A DNA stretch of 64,000 nt from Zygaena filipendulae (Eukaryota > Arthropoda > Insecta > Lepidoptera > Zygaenidae). Positions 56,601 through 61,599 of this stretch are shown here, piece by piece. The notes below the pieces were generated by a model that worked only from the letters and a program-made list of their open reading frames with translations, made no database searches and had not been told where the DNA came from. Location: assembly GCA_907165275.2 (NCBI GenBank), contig OU015659.1, forward strand, positions 9,404,501 to 9,468,500, read 5' to 3'. Position numbers and translations under genes: made by a program. Positions within the stretch are counted from its first letter, which is position 1; the number at the start of each line of letters is the position of its first letter.

Positions 56601-58320
56601 AAATGCTTTTTTCTCTCTCTTTTCATGTTGATATGAAACTTGATATAACGGACGACGAAAACGCGACCGGTTTAATGCATTATACATTGCGCTATTTCTT
56701 AATATCTGGTTTACGGCAATGCCATACTAACACGCTTACCAAAACAAAAAAAAATAACACATCTCCACATAACCCATTGGGTGCTGTAAATATAAAAATA
56801 CCCACGAAATCGAATAAATTAATACCTACTTACAAATTTTTTTCAACTTATTACCTATTGGTGGAATCTTGAAATGAATTCTATTGCCGATGTTTATAAA
56901 TATTCTATGGATGAAAAAATATATTGGGAAAAAAATCCGGTATAAACCAGATATTGCGAGATAACGTACGCATTTTGTACGACTGGTCGTACATGGTCGC
57001 GTGGTGCAGCGTCGGTCTGTCACTGGTGTCCGCCATTTTGTTCTCGTCGGCCGCCATTTGCTTGCGCGGCGAGCGCGAGAGGGAGGAAGCGCTTAACATG
57101 CAGTATCTCATGCCGGGTAAACATTGCTTACAGTCATTTAGAATAAGTATAGACCATAACTTGAACAATTTTATAGTAGCGAATAAAAAAAATGCGTACG
57201 TTTGATAGAGACGATTTCTGTAAAAATTGTAAATATATCTTTTTTGTAGGTATGTATCTCTAAGCTAAGTTGCTTTCGAATTGCATGTTTGGTTGGGAAT
57301 TATACGTACTTATCTAATTTTTTATGACAAATAAAGAATCTTAGAATTATAAAACACCAACCTTATTTGTTGATTATTAAAGAAAAGATCAAACACCATG
57401 ATTAAATAACCTTCTTGAGTATGAGAAAAAAGGTTAAACATTCCTTATTTATACCTAAATGTTACATTCGTGTAAACAAACAAAAATATGCCTATATCCA
57501 AATTTAAATATCTAACATAAATATCCTTTTGCCCGATCGACTTCCCGATCTCACACAGTATGTCCTACGTTTCGCAGTGTACCCACAGAAGCAGCAGTAC
57601 GCGTACGCGAGCTACCCGCCTCCGCAGGCCTATCCGGGCCCCTACTACCACGGCTCCCAGTACGGGCCGTACAACTACTGAGCGAGCGACCAGATGAGGG
57701 ACCTGGTGACGGCGCACTTCGCACACGGCCCCGCCGCCGCCCCGCAGGCGCCCGCGCGCCCCACGCCCCCCCCGAGACCACCATCCATACCCTCCTCGCT
57801 GGAAACATTCAACTCGCACAAGATAACGAAACGCCCCAAACTCGGCGACAAGCAAGTCTACCGGCCGGTAAGGAAGCACACGTTGTCGCGCATCGACGAA
57901 ACGCCACCGCCTTTGGAGCGGCCGCGCTCGAAGAGTCTGCAGCGATCAGCTGACTTCGCGTCGACCCGACCTATTCTGAGATCGCGGTCTAACATATCCG
58001 CCGACACGAGTCGAAGCGTGCCCGTCTGCAATCAGAGTCAGGAGATCGACAACGAGCTGGATGTCAGCACCAGTCCCCAATATGAAGAGCCCAAAAACTC
58101 CGGGGACTCCGCCTCGTCGTACGACCGGCCCGCTTCGATGACCGATCTGCCGATAATGGTGCCCATAGACCCGACGACGCGAGCGTACATCCCGTTCCCG
58201 GAGTACACGTACTACCGGGACGACAGTTGCAAGTTGAACCGTTTCCGCTGGAAGTACAGTAAGAAAAACAAAAAAATGCCCTCGAAACCGAACAATTTGT
58301 ATTTGGCATTCATGTATTGA
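16237..58320 (+). CDS. Claudin/PMP22/stargazin-superfamily four-transmembrane protein with duplicated TM4 exon and in-frame post-stop extension
   Basis: Exons 16237-16362, 30531-30660, 51236-51341, 53158-53300, 55491-55588, then 56113-56278 or 56951-57116, then 57578-57681, all with GT-AG introns and consistent phases, give 290 aa. TM1 is about residues 5-26. The large first extracellular loop has W31, GLF (72-74) and a C77/C97 pair, the claudin-superfamily signature, with a sequon at N109. TM2 is about 127-151, TM3 158-180 and TM4 212-240. The cytoplasmic end is Tyr/Pro-rich (YPPPQAYPGPYY). The superfamily builds paracellular (septate) junctions or serves as channel accessory subunits; which role applies here is not decided. 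The closest family type may be Claudin_2-like. The frame continues after TGA 57679-57681 to 58320. No gene symbol is assigned. Confidence 0.85.
17520..17620 (-). pseudogene. Decayed non-LTR retrotransposon fragment (RTE-like RT C-terminus)
   Basis: The minus frame reads HNGHVIRRDESHVTKSMKVS, close to the RLRWYGHVMRRDE(E/N)HVT block that follows the reverse transcriptase in many RTE-like elements. It is too short and degraded for more detail. Confidence 0.5.
18482..18775 (+). repeat. CTAGCTGT/CCGCGG-type lepidopteran repeat
   Basis: It contains CAGCTGTGCCTCGCGGTTTC, two GTGAGTTTCGGAATTCC-like blocks and GGTCCAACCGTTTCGGAGA. It ends near a TTCATTTTTATATATG tail. Similar copies are at 39296-39450 and 46816-47115. 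Confidence 0.65.
21167..21425 (-). mobile_element. SINE-like retroposon with (GAA)n tail, copy 1
   Basis: Read on the minus strand it runs from GGTTGTTGACGAGTGAAAGC to a (GAA)n tail. It is flanked by an exact 11-bp duplication AATTTGTACTC (21156-21166 and 21426-21436). It is nearly identical to the copy at 50328-50588. No coding frame is present; tail plus target duplication indicate retroposition. Confidence 0.85.
21900..22110 (+). repeat. Retroposon 3'-end family (AACCAGCGCTG...AATAAATG...CTTCTTT), copy 1
   Basis: It shares with 43775-43985, 48300-48770 and 61850-62100 the order: ACTGAAAACCAGCGC-like, GAGTTGGCGACC-like, GTGCTGAAATAAA, then a CTTCTTTC tail. It looks like the 3' end of a SINE or LINE family. 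Confidence 0.6.
22770..23300 (+). repeat. TTTGTCCTGAATGACTGA-type repeat interrupted by a non-LTR fragment
   Basis: The repeat (GAATGACTGATGGATTAACG, CCTGAAACTTGGAGAG, GACGTAGGC) is broken at about 22864 and resumes at GACATAGGCGTCCTATAAG, ending GCGGGAGAAACCGCG...CAGCTAGTA. An uninterrupted relative is at 49440-49675. Confidence 0.7.
22864..23165 (-). pseudogene. 5'-truncated non-LTR retrotransposon, ORF2 C-terminal zinc motif
   Basis: The minus frame reads GTKEHLTKMKLASDSSCRKC and continues GEEVETMAHLMCECDAW. This is the C-terminal CCHC-type motif of R1/Jockey-like ORF2 proteins, followed soon by a stop. The 3' end is a (AAGAT)n-type run (plus-strand CTTATCTTATCTTATCTTA). Flanks GACGTAGGC / GACATAGGC look like an imperfect 9-bp target duplication. 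Confidence 0.7.
26593..26630 (+). repeat. AATAAA plus 30-A tail: 3' end of a retroposed transcript or LINE
   Basis: AATAAA at 26593-26598 is followed by CG and an uninterrupted run of 30 A (26601-26630). This is the signature of a polyadenylated RNA copied back into DNA. The parent could not be identified from the upstream sequence. Confidence 0.75.
28899..28933. repeat. Short hairpin
   Basis: CGGGTTATAATG and CATTATAACCCG are exact inverse complements around a loop of about 13 bp. No terminator-like or coding context was found. Confidence 0.6.
29188..29408. mobile_element. Palindromic TIR element with CCCTCGCTGCGCTCGGG core
   Basis: The left end starts GTAGAGTATACACCACAGGG and the right end is its near-inverse (CCCCTTGGTGTATAATCTAC, finishing at 29408). 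The interior is a run of short GGGANT/ANTCCC inversions around CCCTCGCTGCGCTCGGG (29302-29318). No coding frame is present. Confidence 0.75.
29461..29640 (+). repeat. CTAGCCGTCCCCCGCGG-type interspersed repeat
   Basis: It starts ACTAGCCGTCCCCCGCGG and ends TTTGTTTTATAATATGTAG, the usual head and tail of this lepidopteran repeat. A second divergent copy spans about 29840-30110. Confidence 0.6.
30531..30660 (+). CDS. Claudin-like exon 2 (extracellular loop 1)
   Basis: The acceptor TTTGTTGCAG leads to NYASENTAG, then YYYYTRTRGLFRICYP with the GLF...C motif. The donor is TCGG before GTGAGT, phase 1. Confidence 0.88.
37639..37936. mobile_element. hAT-type MITE with TAGGGTTGCCAG / CTGGCAACCCTG ends
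   Basis: The 298-bp element is flanked by a perfect 8-bp duplication GTTATTGG (37631-37638 and 37937-37944). The TIRs CAGGGTTGCCAG are 12 bp with one change. Internal GTCCGGC blocks repeat in both orientations. An 8-bp duplication with CAGGG-type TIRs is the hAT signature. There is no transposase. Confidence 0.9.
38218..38451. mobile_element. Foldback MITE, CGGCCGCACTCAGAG family, copy 3
   Basis: CGGCCGCACTCAGAGTCGAC and its inverse bound a 234-bp foldback. It is flanked by CTA on both sides (38215-38217, 38452-38454). Its arms are the best preserved of the four copies. Confidence 0.9.
39296..39450 (+). repeat. CTAGCTGTGCCCCATGG-type interspersed repeat
   Basis: It holds ACTAGCTGTGCCCCATGG and two GTGAGTTTCGGAATTCCCGC blocks. 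It is the same family as 18482-18775 and 46816-47115. Confidence 0.65.
39589..39816. mobile_element. TGGACGCAAATAAGCAATAA TIR element, copy 1
   Basis: The left end TGGACGCAAATAAGCAATAA is inverted at the right as ATTGCTTATCTTTGTCCA. The interior (CACGATTTACTCAAAATT) matches the copy at 50907-51144. It is non-coding. Confidence 0.8.
40457..40566 (+). pseudogene. Non-LTR retrotransposon fragment (post-RT block)
   Basis: The frame reads RLLKWFRHDDESLIPNPEKL...ERKSRGRPS, resembling the RLRWFGHVERMD...KRSRGRPR block after the RT domain of RTE/CR1-like elements. It is short and isolated. Confidence 0.5.
40656..40944. mobile_element. GGGCATGTTGACTA-type TIR element, copy 2 (degraded)
   Basis: It shares TTTTAGTCCGTCTTGTAGAT, ATTGGACACGTATTTT and the inverted CGGACTAAAT...GAATTTTGATTTTCAT with copy 1 at 5996-6318. 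The outer TIRs are decayed. Confidence 0.7.
42860..43279 (+). repeat. Single-unit relative of the 7304-8090 repeat
   Basis: GGATCTTGGAGAAATCGAGG, TTTTTTATAGTAAATCG and GATGATGAAGACCACAGATG match the tandem units at 7494-7840. The downstream TAACGTCCCTG...TTTTGTAAAAGG also matches. Confidence 0.75.
43280..43634. mobile_element. Long-arm foldback element, TTAAAACCGACTTCC ends
   Basis: Arms of about 90 bp (43280-43368 and 43547-43634) are near-perfect inverse complements, starting TTAAAACCGACTTCC and ending GGAAGTCGGTTTTAA. The centre is GC-richer. The open frames 43239-43651 exist because of the palindrome and are not genes. Confidence 0.85.
43775..43985 (-). repeat. Retroposon 3'-end family, copy 2
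   Basis: Reverse orientation of the 21900-22110 family: GAAAGAAAATACATTTATCT, TCAGCACAATAAA, GGGTCACCAACTCAGC, ACTGGTTTTCAT. Confidence 0.65.
46816..47115 (+). repeat. CTAGCTGTGCCCCACGG-type interspersed repeat
   Basis: It starts ACTAGCTGTGCCCCACGG. It has two GTGTGAGTTTCGGAATTCC-like blocks and ends CATTTTTATTTATAAAG. Confidence 0.65.
47920..48066. mobile_element. Harbinger-like MITE, GGGCCGTATTTTTGAAT ends
   Basis: GGGCCGTATTTTTGAATTGC and its inverse GCGATTCAAAAATACGGCCC bound a 147-bp palindrome-rich element. It is flanked by CTG on both sides (47917-47919, 48067-48069). GGGCC ends with a 3-bp duplication fit PIF/Harbinger. No transposase. Confidence 0.8.
48300..48770 (+). repeat. tRNA-derived SINE-like element with (CTTT)n tail
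   Basis: GACGCGGGTTCGAGTCCCGC (from 48325) is a T-arm stem-loop with an exact Pol III B box GGTTCGAGTCC. The body (CTGAAAATCAGCCCTAGGAG) and the AATAAAAG plus (CTTT)n end match the retroposon 3'-end family. No convincing A box or full tRNA cloverleaf is visible, so this is not called a tRNA gene. Confidence 0.65.
49440..49675 (+). repeat. TTTGTCCTGAATGACTGA-type repeat, uninterrupted copy
   Basis: It holds CTTTGTCCTGAATGACTGAC, CCTGAAACTTGGAGGGTC, GTGACGTAGGCC and ends GGTGAAACCACGCGGGACCG. It shows what the 22770-23300 copy looked like before its insertion. Confidence 0.7.
50328..50588 (-). mobile_element. SINE-like retroposon with (GAA)n tail, copy 2
   Basis: Almost identical to 21167-21425. 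It is flanked by an exact 12-bp duplication TGGAACCATGTC (50316-50327 and 50589-50600). The (GAA)n tail is at its left end on the plus strand. Confidence 0.88.
50728..51175 (+). repeat. CTAGCTGTGCCCCGCG-type repeat split by a TIR element
   Basis: The head ACTAGCTGTGCCCCGCGA is at 50728 and the body runs to CACACTTCCACATT. A 238-bp TIR element interrupts it (50907-51144). The tail TATAATATTAGTAAG resumes just after. Confidence 0.7.
50907..51144. mobile_element. TGGACGCAGATAAGCAATAA TIR element, copy 2 (nested)
   Basis: Ends TGGACGCAGATAAGCAATAA and ATTGCTTATCTATGTCCA, plus inner GTTAACCCAC / GTGGGTTAAC, are inverted. It sits within a CTAGCTGT-type repeat. Confidence 0.85.
51236..51341 (+). 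CDS. Claudin-like exon 3 (extracellular loop 1, second Cys)
   Basis: The acceptor TTTCCAG precedes TTGAGATC, read in phase as VEIYLSPVETHCSNVDYF. It includes C97 and the N-E-T sequon. The donor is AACAG before GTGAGC, phase 2. The exon is isolated by 20.6 kb on its left. Confidence 0.88.
51476..51735 (+). repeat. CTAGCTGTCCCCCGCG-type repeat in claudin-like intron 3
   Basis: It begins GCTAGCTGTCCCCCGCGA and contains TCCGTTCAGTAGTTTCGGAG. It ends near ATATAATATATTAGAATAG, only 135 bp after the exon 3 donor. Confidence 0.65.
51791..52014. mobile_element. Foldback MITE, CGGCCGCACTCAGAG family, copy 4
   Basis: CGGCCGTACTGAGTCG and its inverse bound a 224-bp foldback flanked by TTA (51788-51790, 52015-52017). 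It is more diverged in the centre than copies 2 and 3. Confidence 0.88.
52340..52856 (+). pseudogene. Broken non-LTR retrotransposon RT C-terminal region (Jockey/CR1-like)
   Basis: The first frame reads VTYIRDLGITLDSKLTLDIH and then HIINKSFRLLGFVLR, the typical block after the RT palm. After a deletion, another frame gives RRNLLDVMFLYKLLNNYIDC. A third frame gives RTNAGLRSPLVRLCSSYNSR and a stop at 52856. The element is truncated, deleted and frameshifted. Confidence 0.75.
53158..53300 (+). CDS. Claudin-like exon 4 (TM2 and start of TM3)
   Basis: The acceptor CGTTCCAG opens R-LHMARSTVALFIVAFF, a clear second membrane span ending VVGCWKRSPG, then NVTATAILMLVT at the start of TM3. The donor is ACAT before GTGAGT, phase 1. 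Confidence 0.9.
53523..55100 (-). mobile_element. hAT element, internally decayed, with 8-bp target duplication
   Basis: TIRs TAGAGCATGGA and TCCATGCTCTA lie inside a perfect 8-bp duplication CGTTCAAC (53515-53522 and 55101-55108). Subterminal ACCGGTATT / AATACCGGT blocks repeat. On the minus strand, remnants of transposase are visible, including a C-terminal hAT dimerisation block VESEGAFSAAANTCNKIRSS (about 54040-54125) and an acidic segment (DDEDHDDQDDQDEDH, about 54385-54430). The frames are interrupted by stops, so no active enzyme is encoded. A SINE-like copy (54572-54834) is inserted within it. The element lies in claudin-like intron 4. Confidence 0.88.
54572..54834 (-). mobile_element. 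SINE-like retroposon with (GAA)n tail, diverged copy 3
   Basis: It shares the (TTC)n left end, AATTATGGC, CGCCAATGACA, TTGTTCCCCAAG and the right end GGTCAACAATC with copies 1 and 2 but is clearly older. No clean target duplication was found. A shorter fragment is near 42098-42170. Confidence 0.7.
55491..55588 (+). CDS. Claudin-like exon 5 (TM3 and extracellular loop 2)
   Basis: The acceptor GGTTTTTCAG gives C-LLAAGAMALWHGVEFYEK, finishing TM3 and entering loop 2 (VGEEFYQQWPN). The donor is AAC before GTAAGT, phase 0. Confidence 0.9.
55589..56112 (+). other. Claudin-like intron 5 and the introns around exons 6a/6b
   Basis: Introns 55589-56112, 56279-56950 and 57117-57577 carry no recognisable repeats or extra exons. 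The 56279-56950 intron separates the two TM4 exons and is where splice-choice elements would be expected. Confidence 0.6.
56113..56278 (+). CDS. Claudin-like exon 6a (TM4, first alternative)
   Basis: 166 nt between CATGGCAG and GTTAGA. It reads VLKDYSSISYDWSYILAWLS..., TM4, then basic/Gln-rich KEKQREQQNNVQYIMP. It starts in phase 0 and ends in phase 1, joining to G|TG of exon 7. Confidence 0.88.
56951..57116 (+). CDS. Claudin-like exon 6b (TM4, second alternative)
   Basis: Also exactly 166 nt, between ATAAACCAG and GTAAAC. It reads ILRDNVRILYDWSYMVAWCS..., then GEREREEALNMQYLMP. By hand alignment 29 of 55 residues match exon 6a, with many conservative changes. The phases are identical. The tract before the acceptor is A-rich rather than pyrimidine-rich, so the site looks weak and possibly regulated. 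Confidence 0.82.
57578..57681 (+). CDS. Claudin-like exon 7, standard C-terminus
   Basis: The acceptor TTTCGCAG precedes TGTACCC, completing V257 after either exon 6. It encodes YPQKQQYAYASYPPPQAYP and ends PYNY, then TGA (57679-57681). Confidence 0.88.
57682..58320 (+). CDS. In-frame open extension after the claudin-like TGA (putative readthrough tail)
   Basis: The frame of exon 7 continues directly past the TGA as ASDQMRDLVTAHFAHG and stays open for 212 codons to a second TGA at 58318-58320. The product has a Pro/Ala-rich start, Ser/Arg/Pro-rich middle (LERPRSKSLQRSADF) and an aromatic-basic end (YIPFPEYTYYRDD). Third positions are mostly G or C while the genome around is AT-rich, and composition drops right after the second stop. 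All GT dinucleotides within exon 7 leave phase 2, so a spliced bypass of the TGA that keeps this frame would need an AG acceptor with no pyrimidine tract. Reinitiation at ATG 57694 is the other option. Confidence 0.7.
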   Translation, partial: ASDQMRDLVTAHFAHGPAAAPQAPARPTPPPRPPSIPSSLETFNSHKITKRPKLGDKQVYRPVRKHTLSRIDETPPPLERPRSKSLQRSADFASTRPILRSRSNISADTSRSVPVCNQSQEIDNELDVSTSPQYEEPKNSGDSASSYDRPASMTDLPIMVPIDPTTRAYIPFPEYTYYRDDSCKLNRFRWKYSKKNKKMPSKPNNLYLAFMY

Positions 58321-61300
58321 TGTAAGTCGTTACACAAACGATAAACAAACGTTGACTGTTAAACAATGGTTAAGAGTTTCGAACAAACGCCGTCGCAGTG
58401 TATGGTATGGGACGTCAAGCCACCGATGTTAATGATTATAAAGGTCTTTGGACGCCACCGACCCATTATTTTGTCTGATAAATCTAAAGTTTCCGTTATT
58501 TTTTAAATCATACACTGTCATTTCATTAATGGGTGGCCCGAATCTGGTTGATTTAAGTGATAATTACGTAATACTATTAGCACATTTTTTACTGATTGAA
58601 GTATTACAGCAATGAAAATGGGGATAGGTTCTTATTAGAACGCTATCACTCGTACAGCCGGCATCAAAAAATTACGTAAACTCTTTTTAACCCCCGACGC
58701 AAAAACGACAGGGTGTTATAAGTTTGAAATGACTGTGTGTGTGTGTGTGTGTGTCTGTCTGTGGCATCGTGCTCCCGAACGAATGAACCGATTTTAATTT
58801 TTGCTTTTTTTTGAAAGATGAATTAGTCGGGAGTGTTCTAAGCTATGTTTGATGAAAATCGGTCCAATATGTCCGCCGCCACAAAATGGCGGATAACATA
58901 TTTTTTCACAATTTCCTCAATATGGGTAAATAAAGGGCTATACTGGGAGAATAGGTACTAAAACACTATGATAAATTTCAAATCCAAGATGACCGCCACC
59001 ACAAAATGGCGGATTTGTGCCGGGGGTTTTAAATTTTTAATCTAATCTTTAGTCATTGAACTTTATTACTATTGCAGTAGGATTCAACGACCGTCAAAAG
59101 TAGTAACATATTTCTGATGCCGACTGTGCTGTAACGCTTCCGTCACTTGTTCACGGCTTCACGAAACTCCGACACCACTCAACAGCTTCGAAACTTTATG
59201 AATAGATAGGTATTAATATGAACCGAACAAAACGCCTCCAGAACGAATTTTAACTATATAAAACAATGAATGAACGATCGATGTTACTATCGGCTTAGTC
59301 TAATTAGGTAGTATAGTAGGGACAAATATCTCAATGAATCCGCCATAAACGCGAATCGAAATAATATTTTGTTAGTGATAATAATAGCTATGGGGAACTT
59401 ATAATAAGTTATGAGATACTTTTTATAAGCTAAGAGGAAATTATTATTATTAAATATGTTATTAATAATAATCACTACAAAAGAATACAATATTGATTTA
59501 CGTGATTTCTCTTTGAACAATTCAATGAATGCTCATTTTACGTATACTTAATGAATGTTAGAAATAAACATATCTTAGTTAAATTTAATTAATTATATAT
59601 GTATATTATTCAAATTATAATAATAGGCAATGCATGGTGACTATCTCGTTCGAGGTTAGTTTGTAATCTTCGATACTTATCTTCCATATCATTTTTCCTC
59701 TAATGATAACTTTTACATATTAATTGTAAGAAACGACTGATAAAATCGGTTTCCGTCCTTTTTGGAATATAACTTATTCATTCCAAACTATGATATTGTA
59801 TATCAATTTATATCTTTTGTATTTAATATCATACAAGTCATATTGTAAGTGTACCGACTGTCGACCAACTGAGTACCTACATTGTAAATTAATTTGATTT
59901 TAGATGTTTCTAGAATTAACTTTCGTTTAAAATAAAATATGATTTAATTTGTACCTACCTATTTAAATTTCCAAATAAAAGAAATTAAGTAATTCATATT
60001 ATGTTTTTATTTGTTCTTAACTTGAGATCGAATGCAGACCCCTGCAATAATTTATTAAGGTTCTTACAAGGGTACGCCATCCGCTATAAAATATTTCTTG
60101 TAAGGTTGTTAACTAAAGTAGTATAATGCTGTAGAATTATCATCTATTTTAACATAATTATTCTTTTATGATTCCTTTTAAATAGAGAAGATAATATTTT
60201 TAAAATTTTCTATAGCACGGGATGCTTGTTTCGCCTCTGTATTAGCAAGTATTACAAAAAAAGTTGAATGATTCTTTAAAAAACCTTTATTTATAAAAAA
60301 ATATGTACAAAATTCATCAATATGGCATATTTATACTGGACGTGTACATTGGATGGAATGGTTATAATTAATTATATTGAAAATATATTTATCACATTTA
60401 TTTAAGTATTTATCACGCGAGTAATTTCTTATAAAATTGCACTTAACTTTTACGTAATATAATAAAGAAATATTATATTTTAAAAAAGAAACACACGAAA
60501 AACGCTCGATAAAAGGAATAACTTGTATTTTTAATCCTAAGTTACATATTTTAAAATTCAATGCACACAAGTGAAATTTTAAAAATAAGTGTAAAATGCA
60601 ACTTTTAGTTGGTATAATATGCTGACTTTGACCGAAGCAAATAGTTGAAAAGCATTATAGAAGGAGAACAATTTTGTTGTTAAGACGTTTGGACATTTGG
60701 ACAAGTTCGGATGAAATTTGGCACACAAACAGAATATGTTTAGAATGTGCGGGGAAGAATTCTAGAAGGTCCCGAAGCTATAGAAAATCATAACTTCTGA
60801 TCTGAAGATATGATTTGTTTTTTTCATCGATCGCGTTAGTGTGACCTTAGTAGATATTATATGCCTTATTTACATAGGTACAACATAAAGAGTTTCAAAT
60901 GGAGCTTTTGGCGGGAAGCGATGATGGCAATTCCGTTACGTTATTGCTTTTGTTTTTTATCGTAGGTATAGTTAAAATATGTATTTTGCTGTGTTTAACG
61001 ATGCTTATTGGACAATGAGTTCCGCCGTGGCGGTTTCTTGTGTGCGCACAAAGATATTCATTGAGAGCTCCGAGAACGATATTGCAATCTATAACACTAT
61101 ATTATATTGCAATTTCGAACCGTACGACGTTGTTAATAGAAATAAAATTCCACTCGATACTGGCTGGATGCATTAAGTGTACAATCAGCTGCATAAATAT
61201 GTATACACTTTTGACAGTCATTTAATCTTATTGCAATGGTAGTAGAGTTCAAATACTGACCAAAATGTATCTAATATATTGGTGCTGGTGACTGTACGAA

Positions 61301-61327
61301 AGTTCATAAAAAGAAAAAAATAAATTT
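58321..61327. other. 3' regions of the convergent claudin-like and Sans-like genes
   Basis: No coding signal. At 58685-59040 lies a lepidopteran repeat (TTAACCCCCGACGCAAAAAC, (GT)n at 58733-58752, paired CACAAAATGGCGG). Plus-strand AATAAA at 59931-59936 and 59974-59979 are candidate ends for the claudin-like mRNA. Minus-strand candidates for Sans include ATTAAA near 61225 and AATAAA near 60290. Confidence 0.5.
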
Positions 61328-61599
61328 TCAAATGGCGGTGTCGACGATGGCGCCCGGATGCGAGACGGCCCGCTTGCGCTCGTGCACGGCGGTGACGAGC
61401 TTCCGGTAGGGCCCGAGCGGCAGGCCGAGGCTCTTCATGTCGCCCTCGGTGAGCAGCATCAGCGCGTCCAGGTCGATCTGCTCGTCCTTGAACTTGCTCG
61501 CGTACTGCGACAGGCCCCACGCCGCCAGGAAGCGCTCGAGGGACGCGTACGGCGACTCCTCGGCATCGCCCTCCTCGTCGGACGTTATTGTTGAGCTCT
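61328..61599 (-). CDS. Sans: Sans-like exon A (SAM domain and PDZ ligand)
   Basis: The acceptor ATTATAACAG precedes AGAGCTC, giving ESSTITSDEEGDAEESPYAS, then the SAM domain and the end AIVDTAI-TGA. Codons are strongly G/C-ending, unlike the AT-rich surroundings. Confidence 0.85.

Noticed and set aside
57679..57681. TGA as a selenocysteine codon
   Set aside because: The claudin superfamily has no selenoproteins, no SECIS-like element was seen, and Lepidoptera are thought to have lost the selenoprotein machinery. Readthrough is the simpler reading.
57551..57879. Long minus-strand frames opposite claudin-like exon 7 and its extension
   Set aside because: They are low-complexity Gly/Arg/Ala shadows of a GC-rich coding region on the other strand, with no splice or promoter context.
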